5,138 nt of DNA, from contig CAMWRO010000223.1 in assembly GCA_947176615.1 (NCBI GenBank), positions 1 through 5,138 of the forward strand. The letters are read 5' to 3'. Positions 1-5,138 of this stretch are shown one piece after another. Source of the DNA: an uncultured Porphyromonadaceae bacterium (GTDB lineage: Bacteria > Bacteroidota > Bacteroidia > Bacteroidales > Muribaculaceae). The notes beneath the pieces were generated by a model. It ran no database searches. It worked only from the letters and a program-made list of their open reading frames with translations, and was not told the DNA's origin. The translations under genes were made by a program, and so were the position numbers. The stretch's first letter is position 1; each line of letters opens with the position of its first letter.

Positions 1-1
1 G

Positions 2-718
2 GCCGACAGTGTCCCCTCCAGTGACGACGATTGGAATCCCGAACACATCATTCTGCAGAATTCCGACTGCGCTGACGATGATGCCGAGTTCTTCTTTCCG
101 TTCACCAAGCCGCGCCGACACCGCGCCGCCCGTTTCGACTATGTGTTCATCCGAAACATTTACTGGGGATGGATGTTCCGTTTTGATGCCGACCCGGGGA
201 TGAAAAACTCGTTTGAGTGCGGCATAGGCGAGATGGCCGGCGTGTCCTACTCCCCGTGGCTCCGCGGCCCGGAATTGAGCCTCGGCCTCGGTATCCGTTT
301 CAGCCAGTACTGCGCCCAAGACGGCTACCGCTATGTGAAACAGGGCGAGAACCTTCTGCTTGTCCCGATGGCCGAGGGTGAGCGCGCCGACAAGTCGCGA
401 GTGATGACAGCCACTTTCTGTGTCCCGCTGATGATAACCCAGCGCATTTACCGCAAACTCTATGTCTCGGTGGGTGCCAATGCCAATTTCAACACCTACA
501 CCCGGGCGTTTTCCCAATATTACACCGATGACAACACGCGGATGTCGAGCAACTACAAGGGGCTGCACCAGAGGCTGCTTACAGTCGATTATACAGCCAT
601 TGTCGGGTTTAACCGTGACTTAGGGTTCTACTTCCGCTATTCGCCCATGTCAGTGATGCGCCATCCCTATGGCCCCGAAGCCAAATCTTTTTCCATCGGT
701 CTGACGCTAAACTTTTAA
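2..718 (+). CDS. Probable outer-membrane beta-barrel protein, 5'-truncated by window edge
   Basis: The frame is open from base 2 with no in-frame stop, so the gene starts left of the window; 238 codons are visible, ending in TAA. A GTG at 143 could be read as a start, but the reading frame upstream aligns with the next gene, so 143 is not the real start. The visible protein has alternating polar/hydrophobic, aromatic-rich segments such as ELSLGLGIRFSQY and LYVSVGANANFNTY, and ends in SFSIGLTLNF with a terminal Phe, a typical last strand of an outer-membrane barrel. It is homologous to the following gene: the blocks around GLHQRLLTVD and FRYSP...SFSIG match GVHQRRFTVD and CRYST...SFSIG there. 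I do not recognise a named family and the ligand or role is unknown. The signal peptide expected for such a protein would lie outside the window. Barrel location is inferred from strand pattern and paralogy only. Confidence 0.8.
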   Translation, partial: ADSVPSSDDDWNPEHIILQNSDCADDDAEFFFPFTKPRRHRAARFDYVFIRNIYWGWMFRFDADPGMKNSFECGIGEMAGVSYSPWLRGPELSLGLGIRFSQYCAQDGYRYVKQGENLLLVPMAEGERADKSRVMTATFCVPLMITQRIYRKLYVSVGANANFNTYTRAFSQYYTDDNTRMSSNYKGLHQRLLTVDYTAIVGFNRDLGFYFRYSPMSVMRHPYGPEAKSFSIGLTLNF

Positions 719-720
719 CA

Positions 721-755
721 GATAACAGATAACAAATAACAGATAATAAATAAAA
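721..755. repeat. Degenerate 7-bp tandem repeat (GATAACA), five units
   Basis: Five consecutive heptamers read GATAACA, GATAACA, AATAACA, GATAATA and AATAAAA, starting two bases after the stop codon of the first beta-barrel gene. The array takes up half of the 70-bp gap before the next gene. No -33/-7 Bacteroidota promoter pair is visible in it. It may be a slippage-prone AT-rich spacer, but no function is shown. Confidence 0.7.
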
Positions 756-763
756 AGGTATTG

Positions 764-774
764 TCTTCACCCTT
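764..774 (+). repeat. 11-bp direct repeat, copy 1 (TCTTCACCCTT)
   Basis: TCTTCACCCTT occurs here, 15 bp before the start codon of the second beta-barrel gene, and again at 1748-1758 just after that gene. The pyrimidine-rich bases following each copy are also similar (CATTTTTCAC versus TACTTTTCCC). The second copy forms the right arm of the terminator hairpin. The two copies bracket the gene, which could reflect how it was duplicated, or could simply be a recurring pyrimidine-rich intergenic word. Confidence 0.5.
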
Positions 775-788
775 CATTTTTCACTATA

Positions 789-1691
789 ATGAACCGCATA
801 TATCACATAGCAACAGCCGCCGTTATGGCTCTCACGGCTTTCGCCGCCAGTGCCGGCGAGCCTGTCGATACAGTCATGTCAGTCAGCAATCCCGCGTCGG
901 TGTCAATCACCGAGTCGCCCGAGGGGATGCGTGTTACCGTGTCGGGTATCGACGGTAACAGCGGTTACGAATCATCTTATTTTCAAGGATATCCCGCCGG
1001 AGCCCGTGTCAAGGCCCGGCAGGAGACGCGATGGTATCCTTTCAGTCTTGCCGGCAACAGGCCACGCCGCGGCAAGATTCATCACTGGGATCTCGTCACC
1101 GGCGGTTTGGGACTTGGAATGGTCAACGCGCCCGGTGCCCCACAGGCGATGGGCCTCGAATGGGAGAAATCGTTTGAAATATCATGGCTCCACATTCTCG
1201 CGGTGAGATATACCTCCCGGTCTCTCGGAGTCTCGGCCGGCATCGGTGTGGACTGGCGCAACTACAAGGTCACCACCGACACGCGCCTGCAACCCAACGG
1301 CCAAGGCGGCGTGACTTGGGGTTCGTATCCCGCCGACGCACAGCCGCGCAACTCCCGTCTGAAAGTGTTCAGCCTGCAGTTTCCGATACTTTACCATCAG
1401 CACCTGCCGTTCCGCATCTCGGGATTTCAGCCTAAAATCGTTGTCGGCCCCGTCCTCAACTGGAATTCCCATGCCTCGCTGCGCACAAAGTGGCGCGATG
1501 CCGAGGGGAACGACATGGAGGAATACAACTCGGGAGTGCATCAGCGCAGGTTTACGGTCGACCTTTTCGGCGCGCTGTCGCTGAACGGCTGGGCCAATAT
1601 CTACTGCCGTTATTCCACGCAGACGATACTGCAAGGCTACGGCTCCCCGCGTTTCCGCTCCTTCTCCATCGGGTGGATGCTGTTTTTGTGA
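789..1691 (+). CDS. Probable secreted outer-membrane beta-barrel protein, paralog of upstream gene
   Basis: Complete 300-residue protein. Residues 1-22 form a classical Sec signal peptide: a short charged start, a hydrophobic core (IATAAVMALTAFAA) and an ASA cleavage site before Gly23, which supports the ATG at 789. Residues 24-60 form a polar segment (DTVMSVSNPASVSITES) that may be a periplasmic or surface plug-like region. From about residue 80 onward there are repeated amphipathic strands, for example SLGVSAGIGVDW (145-156) and PKIVVGPVLNW (215-225), ending in RSFSIGWMLFL. That architecture fits an outer-membrane barrel. The upstream gene is its paralog; the last 53 residues are about one third identical and are the best conserved part. 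The 70-bp gap with no clear promoter suggests cotranscription. I do not recognise a named family; the ligand and function are unknown. No catalytic motif is visible. Confidence 0.85.
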   Translation: MNRIYHIATAAVMALTAFAASAGEPVDTVMSVSNPASVSITESPEGMRVTVSGIDGNSGYESSYFQGYPAGARVKARQETRWYPFSLAGNRPRRGKIHHWDLVTGGLGLGMVNAPGAPQAMGLEWEKSFEISWLHILAVRYTSRSLGVSAGIGVDWRNYKVTTDTRLQPNGQGGVTWGSYPADAQPRNSRLKVFSLQFPILYHQHLPFRISGFQPKIVVGPVLNWNSHASLRTKWRDAEGNDMEEYNSGVHQRRFTVDLFGALSLNGWANIYCRYSTQTILQGYGSPRFRSFSIGWMLFL

Positions 1692-1731
1692 GTCGCGGTG
1701 AAAGGAGCAGGGTAAAATACATGTCGCATCG

Positions 1732-1773
1732 GGGTGAAGATAATGCATCTTCACCCTTTACTTTTCCCTTTTA
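1732..1773 (+). terminator. Rho-independent-type terminator after the beta-barrel gene pair
   Basis: Perfect 10-bp inverted repeat: GGGTGAAGAT at 1732-1741 and ATCTTCACCC at 1747-1756, with a 5-nt loop (AATGC). It is followed on the plus strand by an interrupted T-rich run (TTTACTTTTCCCTTTTA, 1757-1773). It lies 40 bp past the stop codon of the plus-strand gene and before the stop of the convergent minus-strand gene. Read on the minus strand the hairpin lacks a following T-run, so it fits plus-strand termination better, although the stem alone could slow transcription both ways. Confidence 0.75.
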
Positions 1774-1782
1774 CGATGGTTT

Positions 1783-1995
1783 TCAGCCTTTGCGCTGCCG
1801 TTCACGCTCGGCATGAAGGCGCTCGCGCTTTTTAAGAAAGATGTGGAGGATTCCGATAATCAGCAGTGTGAAGCCGATTACCCCGAAGTAATATAGATAG
1901 TGCCCGGCCTGATATTCGGGAAATCCTATGTAGCTCATGACGGCGAGGTAGACGAGCAGGATGGCCGGAATCAATGTGGATCTTTTGACTTTCAT
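1783..1995 (-). CDS. Small two-helix inner-membrane protein, unknown function
   Basis: A 70-residue protein with two predicted membrane helices: about residues 7-24 (TLIPAILLVYLAVMSYIG) and 34-54 (LYYFGVIGFTLLIIGILHIFL). The helices are separated by a short aromatic-rich loop (FPEYQAGHY). The N-terminus (KVKR) and the C-terminal tail (KKRERLHAERERQRKG) are strongly basic, so both ends should face the cytoplasm by the positive-inside rule, giving a helical hairpin. It starts 51 bp downstream of the exonuclease gene on the same strand, with no clear promoter between, so the two are probably cotranscribed. No Shine-Dalgarno sequence is seen, as is usual in Bacteroidota. The helix pattern and charged tail support a real gene over the antisense frame that runs across it. 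I cannot assign a function; the style resembles small conserved hypothetical proteins of Bacteroidales. Confidence 0.8.
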   Translation of the reverse strand: MKVKRSTLIPAILLVYLAVMSYIGFPEYQAGHYLYYFGVIGFTLLIIGILHIFLKKRERLHAERERQRKG

Positions 1996-2046
1996 GGCAA
2001 GGTAAAAAAGGGGATTGGGGAGACAGGGGTGTATAGATATGATGTG

Positions 2047-2712
2047 TTATTGAGTTGTAACGGTTTCCGACGATTTTTCCGATGGTTCTTCGGGGATGAC
2101 TATGTAGGGAGACGTGGCGGGTTCAAACAGTCCGTCGCGCAGATGGTTGTAGATGCGGAGACATGCCCACGCGTCGATCGAGGCATAAGCCTGTTGTCCC
2201 GATGTCAGTTCCGATGCCTCCCAGTTGCTGAGCCGCTGGCTCTTGGATATGCGGCCTTTAAAGATGATGCCGTAAATTTTCTGTAGGCTTGAATCGATTA
2301 TGTGGAAGGATTTGACGACGTTCTGCAGGTCGACAAAGCTATGAGGCTCGAAATCGGTCAGCCGGTGCAGGACGTGGAAATCGTCTTTGAGCGAGAGGCC
2401 CACCTTGACTACGTTTTCATTCTCGATGAATTGTTTCAGCTCGGGAAGGAAACCGAGTTTGTTGAGGCGGAACAGGAAAGAGTGGTCGAGGGTGGAAATC
2501 TGGATGAGGGAAACGGTATTGGTCTGTCCTTTGCGGAAGTTTGGTTTTGTTTCGGTGTCAAATCCCACTGTATCCTGAGTCGACAGATACTCGAGGGCCC
2601 GGATAGCTCCGTCGACATTCTCAAGCACGGTTATCGCTCCCGGAAACTCGACAGTCGGGAGCTGGGATAGCTGTTGCTTGGAAATAGAGATGCTATAAGG
2701 GGTTATATCCAT
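2047..2712 (-). CDS. 3'-5' exonuclease, DEDDy superfamily (WRN exonuclease-like)
   Basis: A 221-residue protein consisting mainly of one DnaQ-like/RNase D-type exonuclease domain, which removes nucleotides from 3' ends of nucleic acid using two metal ions. The motifs are in order and intact: Exo I FDTET (Asp52, Glu54), Exo II KVGLSLKDDFHVL (Asp111 by alignment to the KVGxGIxxD pattern of WRN) and Exo III YASIDAWACLRIY (Tyr176, Asp180, the Y-x3-D spacing that defines DEDDy). The segment LSNWEASELTSGQQAYASID strongly recalls the SNW...LT..Q..YAA.DA stretch of WRN-type exonucleases. There is no helicase or HRDC domain, so it is a stand-alone exonuclease; the physiological substrate (DNA repair intermediate or RNA) cannot be told from sequence. 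The C-terminal 25 residues are a Pro/Glu/Ser-rich tail. The ATG at 2712 follows a promoter-like region, and the small membrane protein gene lies downstream on the same strand. Confidence 0.93.
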   Translation of the reverse strand: MDITPYSISISKQQLSQLPTVEFPGAITVLENVDGAIRALEYLSTQDTVGFDTETKPNFRKGQTNTVSLIQISTLDHSFLFRLNKLGFLPELKQFIENENVVKVGLSLKDDFHVLHRLTDFEPHSFVDLQNVVKSFHIIDSSLQKIYGIIFKGRISKSQRLSNWEASELTSGQQAYASIDAWACLRIYNHLRDGLFEPATSPYIVIPEEPSEKSSETVTTQ

Positions 2713-2730
2713 TACTTTTTTTAGTTATTG

Positions 2731-2742
2731 CGAGGCGCCTCG
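2731..2742. promoter_or_regulatory. Perfect 12-bp GC-rich palindrome in exonuclease leader
   Basis: CGAGGCGCCTCG is its own reverse complement and stands out in an AT-rich gap. On the minus strand it lies 18-29 bases before the exonuclease start codon and downstream of the predicted promoter, so it would be in the 5' leader of the mRNA. A transcript hairpin here would have only a 4-bp stem with a 4-base loop, so a dimeric protein-binding site is at least as likely as an RNA structure. It could also be chance. Confidence 0.4.
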
Positions 2743-2761
2743 TTTACGGTGACTCGTCAAG

Positions 2762-2782
2762 TTGTCGCACAAATTTCGACAA
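2762..2782. promoter_or_regulatory. Dyad TTGTCG-N9-CGACAA overlapping the exonuclease promoter
   Basis: TTGTCG at 2762-2767 and CGACAA at 2777-2782 are perfect inverted half-sites separated by 9 bases. The right half-site overlaps the candidate -7 element, and the dyad covers the expected transcription start. A second short dyad, TTGT-T-ACAA (2803-2811), overlaps the -33 element. The placement suits a repressor operator, but no regulator is identified in the window and AT-rich DNA yields such dyads by chance. Confidence 0.35.
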
Positions 2783-2812
2783 ATATAATCAATATTATCG
2801 AGTTGTTACAAA
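2780..2812 (-). promoter_or_regulatory. Candidate Bacteroidota promoter for the exonuclease gene
   Basis: On the minus strand, TTTG (2812-2809) is followed after 21 bases by TATATTTG (2787-2780). This matches the Bacteroidota housekeeping consensus TTTG (-33) and TAnnTTTG (-7), with spacing in the usual range. Transcription would start near 2773, leaving a leader of about 60 bases. The same gap also holds a coincidental E. coli-like pair: TTGACA (2820-2815), 17 bases, TAATAT (2797-2792). The whole gap 2713-2842 is AT-rich and carries no open reading frame. Confidence 0.55.
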
Positions 2813-2842
2813 TCTGTCAAGAAAAAAGTCGATATATTAAAT

Positions 2843-3496
2843 TTATTTAATCTTTTTTATCTCAAACGACGGCACAAATATCATCTCGGCATGTGGAAAA
2901 TGGCGTCGGAGGTAGCGCGACAGGAATCCGCGCGTATCGTCGGCGATTATGGGGTCAGAGTCGAAATGCTCGTTGTAGACAAGAGCTTTAAGCTCTATGC
3001 CGCGGGCGGCGATAGCTTCAAGGGAGAGGATGGTGTGGTTTATGGAGCCGAGGACGCCGTTGGTGACGAGCATGAGCGGGAGATTGCGCGTGGTGACATA
3101 GTCGATGGTGAGGAAATCGTCGGTGACCGGCACCATGAGTCCACCGGCTCCCTCGACAAGCACGACATCGTAGCGCGACGCGAGAATTTCGGTCGAGCGG
3201 TCGATGGCGGCGAGGTCAATCTCGCGGTTGTCGATGCGGGCGGCAAGCTGTGCCGACGCGGGATAGGAAAATATGACCGGCGCGGTGGTGTGGTCGGTGT
3301 CCTCGGGGAGCATGCCTGTACCCATGACAGCGCGGTGCAGCTCGATGTCCTCGGAGTAGAGGTCGTTGCCCGTCTGAATGAACTTCTGAGTCGCGACGGT
3401 CAGTCCGCGGTCCATGTATTGCCGGGCAAGCCAGCCGGTGACATAGCTTTTTCCGGCGTCGGTGTCGATTCCCGAGATGAAATATCTTTCGCTCAT
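2843..3496 (-). CDS. bioD: ATP-dependent dethiobiotin synthetase BioD
   Basis: Converts 7,8-diaminononanoate, CO2 and ATP to dethiobiotin, the penultimate step of biotin synthesis, in the cytoplasm. The 217-residue length is normal for BioD. The ATP-binding loop GIDTDAGKS (residues 9-17) closely follows the BioD pattern GTDTEVGKT, with Lys16 as the key lysine. Lys38 in KFIQTG corresponds to the KPVxSG lysine of the E. coli enzyme; the Pro-to-Phe change is noted but the lysine is kept. VEGAGGLMVPVTD (114-126) and LGSINHTILS (149-158) are the other family signatures. The start codon overlaps the stop of the upstream bioG-bioC gene as ATGA, which fixes this start and suggests translational coupling. 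The gene is the last of the biotin operon in this direction. No hairpin terminator is evident in the 130 bp that follow, so some read-through toward the exonuclease gene is possible. Confidence 0.97.
   Translation of the reverse strand: MSERYFISGIDTDAGKSYVTGWLARQYMDRGLTVATQKFIQTGNDLYSEDIELHRAVMGTGMLPEDTDHTTAPVIFSYPASAQLAARIDNREIDLAAIDRSTEILASRYDVVLVEGAGGLMVPVTDDFLTIDYVTTRNLPLMLVTNGVLGSINHTILSLEAIAARGIELKALVYNEHFDSDPIIADDTRGFLSRYLRRHFPHAEMIFVPSFEIKKIK
3493..3496 (-). other. ATGA stop-start overlap between bioGC and bioD
   Basis: On the minus strand the bases ATGA hold both the bioD start (ATG) and the bioGC stop (TGA). Only a weak purine-rich stretch (GAAAG) precedes the start, so bioD translation probably depends on ribosomes terminating on bioGC. 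This favours a steady ratio of the two enzymes. Confidence 0.85.
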
Positions 3497-4869
3497 ATCT
3501 TTCGTTTTTGCAGAATGATGTAGATAGGTTGATATGTGAGGCTTACGCTGCCGTCTTCTTGACGCGGGTAGTCGTTGAGGATGCGTCGCGAGGCGGCGAC
3601 TGTGCCTGTCGAGGCAAGGGCGTTGACGCCGGTGGCGCGGATGTGGCGCATCATGTCGGCGGCCGAGTCAAAGGTGATGCTGACCGTTTCGTCGGTAATG
3701 GCGATGATGTCGGTCTGTCGCGGCACGATGCGGCGCAGGTCGTTGACGTCGAGGTAGGACGGGGTGATGCCGGTCAGCGAGTGGAGTGTGCGGAATGTCT
3801 CGGGGCCGAATGTGGATACAACCATTTTCCCGCCCGGGCGCAGGGCATCGGCGCATCGTCGGAGGAACGTGCCGGGAGAGTTGAACCACTGGATGGTCGA
3901 TGAGGAGAAAACCACGTCGAGCGATTCGCCGGGCAACGACGTTACCGCCACCTCGGCATCGCAGGCCGTGACCTCGGCGACAGCGGGTAGCGACGGGGCG
4001 GGGGAGAGGTCCCACAGCCGCAGTGAGCGGGGGGTGACGCGGTCGAGATACAGGCGCGTGGACATCCCTGTCCCGCAGCCGATTTCGAGTATGTCGAGGC
4101 TTTCTTCAGGGCCGGGGTTCCACAGCTCGACGAGCCGTCCGGCAATGTGTCGCTGAATCGATGCCGCTCGGTCGTAGGTGGCGATTGCTCCTGAGAACCG
4201 GCTTGCCACAAGGTCTTTGTCGGTCAGCACGGTGCGGAAAATGCTTGAAAAGTCAGGCAGATGGCCTCCGGCGATGACCTTGACCGGCACGTCGGCTTCG
4301 CGCCATGCCCTGAGCTGGTTCTCGGTGGGGATGATAAGGTCGTTGTCGCTCACTATAGCCATGTCCCAGTCGGCGGTTACGCTGCCGCGGCTGCCGATTG
4401 CCTCAAGCTGCGCTTTCAGCGAGTCGGTATCGGGGGCCGGCGGGAGACACGGAAGTATCTCCTCGTAGAGTTTTCCGCTCCCGGCCATGCGGCGGTAGAA
4501 CTTGGCGAGCGACCGGGGATTGAGTCCCGCAAGAGTGCCGTCGAAGATTGCCCGCGGAATCCCGCGCGTGTCATCGACCGGATGGCATGTCCCGTTGACC
4601 GCGATGCGGGCCGTGACGGGTAGCTGCGGGAAGTCGTTTAGAAAGGTGCTTGCCGCCGTGACGCCGAAAGAGTAGCCGATGACGGCGATTTCGTCATAGC
4701 GGCTGATCGCGGCAGTGTCAATGGCTGTGTCGGTATAGTCCCAAGCGACCATCATGTCATATCCTTCCACTCCCGGCGGGGAATAGAGCGACGGGTCGGT
4801 TCCCCATCCGGCAAAGAGGAGGAGCAGGCGGGTGTTCCCTGCGGCGGTATGCGTAAGTTTCAGTTGCAT
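3493..4869 (-). CDS. bioGC: Bifunctional BioG-BioC fusion: pimeloyl-ACP methyl ester esterase and malonyl-ACP O-methyltransferase
   Basis: A 458-residue fusion of the enzymes that open and close pimeloyl synthesis. Residues 1 to about 215 are BioG (DUF452 alpha/beta hydrolase): LLLFAGWGTD (16-25), nucleophile elbow GYSFG with Ser67, the acid-bearing motif DLIIPTENQ with Asp177, and GGHLPDF with His203, so the catalytic triad looks complete. Residues from about 222 are BioC: ATYDRAASIQRHIAGRL (230-246) is the usual BioC start, LEIGCGTG (261-268) is the S-adenosylmethionine site, followed by FSSSTIQWFNSP (321-332), RPGGKMVVSTFG (344-355) and the C-terminal RATGVNA and LTYQPIYI. BioC methylates the free carboxyl of malonyl-ACP/CoA so fatty acid synthesis can extend it; BioG then removes the methyl group from pimeloyl-ACP methyl ester. 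The start overlaps the bioF end by 10 bp and the stop overlaps the bioD start by 4 bp. Fusions of BioG with BioC are known in Bacteroidetes. The frame is unbroken across the domain joint. Confidence 0.95.
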   Translation of the reverse strand: MQLKLTHTAAGNTRLLLLFAGWGTDPSLYSPPGVEGYDMMVAWDYTDTAIDTAAISRYDEIAVIGYSFGVTAASTFLNDFPQLPVTARIAVNGTCHPVDDTRGIPRAIFDGTLAGLNPRSLAKFYRRMAGSGKLYEEILPCLPPAPDTDSLKAQLEAIGSRGSVTADWDMAIVSDNDLIIPTENQLRAWREADVPVKVIAGGHLPDFSSIFRTVLTDKDLVASRFSGAIATYDRAASIQRHIAGRLVELWNPGPEESLDILEIGCGTGMSTRLYLDRVTPRSLRLWDLSPAPSLPAVAEVTACDAEVAVTSLPGESLDVVFSSSTIQWFNSPGTFLRRCADALRPGGKMVVSTFGPETFRTLHSLTGITPSYLDVNDLRRIVPRQTDIIAITDETVSITFDSAADMMRHIRATGVNALASTGTVAASRRILNDYPRQEDGSVSLTYQPIYIILQKRKI

Positions 4870-5138
4870 GTGGTGAGTCGTGTCAATGCGTTTCCGAGAG
4901 AGTCAATGTCGGTGGTGGAGAGTGCCGCGCTCAGGCTGATGCGCAGGCGGTCGGTGCCGGGAGGAACTGTCGGGGTGCGGATGGGGAGCACTTTGAACCC
5001 TTCTTCGAGCAGCTGTCCCGACAAGGTCACCGCCGACTCGGGCGAGCCTGTGATATAAGGCTGGATGGGGCGGGACCCCCCGTTGTTGCCGGGCAACCGC
5101 GAGAATATGTCGTGCCGGCGTGTGCCGAGGGCCGCGAG
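4860..5138 (-). CDS. bioF: 8-amino-7-oxononanoate synthase BioF, C-terminal part (cut by window edge)
   Basis: The minus-strand frame is open from the right window edge to a TGA at 4860-4862, giving the last 92 residues of the protein. The stretch PIRTPTVPPGTDRLRISLSA is the hallmark C-terminal motif of the alpha-oxoamine synthase family and matches BioF (IRPPTVPPGTxRLRITL). BioF is a pyridoxal-phosphate enzyme that condenses pimeloyl-ACP or -CoA with alanine to give 8-amino-7-oxononanoate. The PLP-binding lysine lies further toward the N-terminus, outside the window. Other members of this family (KBL, SPT, ALAS) share the motif, but the immediate bioG-bioC and bioD neighbours make BioF by far the best call. 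The gene ends 10 bp inside the next gene's frame, showing a compact operon. A TTG at 5096 is an internal leucine, not a start. Confidence 0.93.
   Translation of the reverse strand, partial: LAALGTRRHDIFSRLPGNNGGSRPIQPYITGSPESAVTLSGQLLEEGFKVLPIRTPTVPPGTDRLRISLSAALSTTDIDSLGNALTRLTTCN

Noticed and set aside
143..718. Treating GTG at 143 as the start of the first gene
   Set aside because: The frame stays open to the window edge and the upstream residues align with the paralog; starting at 143 would also remove any signal peptide.
721..755. Heptamer array as a CRISPR array
   Set aside because: Units are only 7 bp, with no spacers and no cas genes nearby.
1182..1754. Minus-strand open frame (190 codons) opposite the second beta-barrel gene
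   Set aside because: It runs through the terminator hairpin and has no recognisable motif, while the plus-strand gene has a signal peptide and a paralog.
1900..2286. Plus-strand open frame (128 codons) across the small membrane protein and the exonuclease end
   Set aside because: It spans two minus-strand genes with clear protein features and shows no domain of its own.
2792..2820. E. coli-type promoter TTGACA-N17-TAATAT on the minus strand
   Set aside because: Bacteroidota sigma factors do not use this consensus, and a better Bacteroidota-type pair lies in the same place; probably chance in AT-rich DNA.
2891..3523. Long plus-strand open frame (210 codons) opposite bioD
   Set aside because: It is the mirror of a clear BioD gene; the translation is rich in G, V, R, D and E without domain features, as expected opposite GC-rich codons.
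4860..5096. A separate 78-residue gene starting at TTG 5096
   Set aside because: The frame continues to the window edge and the sequence is the conserved C-terminus of BioF.

Overview
The window looks like a piece of a Bacteroidales chromosome, plausibly from a gut Muribaculaceae-type organism. That assignment rests on protein style, a Bacteroidota-type promoter (TTTG, then TAnnTTTG), the general lack of Shine-Dalgarno sequences and the biotin gene layout; the family-level guess is tentative. Coding DNA is fairly GC-rich, while the gaps between genes are AT-rich. Coding density is high and no gap exceeds about 130 bp. I see no tRNA, rRNA, CRISPR array, insertion sequence or phage gene.

Left part (2-1691, plus strand): two tandem genes for related probable outer-membrane beta-barrel proteins. 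The first is cut by the left window edge. The second is complete, with a clear signal peptide. They align along most of their length, and the closing stretch is about one third identical, so they are old, diverged duplicates. A 7-bp tandem repeat fills much of the 70-bp gap between them. A hairpin followed by a T-rich run ends the pair at about 1732-1773.

Middle part (1783-2712, minus strand, convergent with the first pair): a small two-helix membrane protein of unknown function lies downstream of a WRN-like DEDDy 3'-5' exonuclease, probably in one transcript. The 130-bp AT-rich gap upstream of the exonuclease holds a good candidate promoter, dyads overlapping it, and a perfect 12-bp GC-rich palindrome in the predicted 5' leader.

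Right part (2843-5138, minus strand): the downstream end of a biotin synthesis operon in the order bioF (C-terminal part only), a bioG-bioC fusion, and bioD. The reading frames overlap by 10 bp and 4 bp, so the genes are tightly coupled. The BioC half methylates malonyl-ACP/CoA so that fatty acid synthesis can build a pimeloyl chain. The BioG half removes the methyl ester from pimeloyl-ACP. BioF makes 8-amino-7-oxononanoate, and BioD closes the ureido ring to give dethiobiotin. bioA and bioB are not in the window; bioA at least would be expected further upstream, beyond the right edge.

I found no convincing undescribed system. The items most worth a second look are the beta-barrel paralog pair, the one-polypeptide BioG-BioC enzyme and the dyad-rich promoter region of the exonuclease gene.
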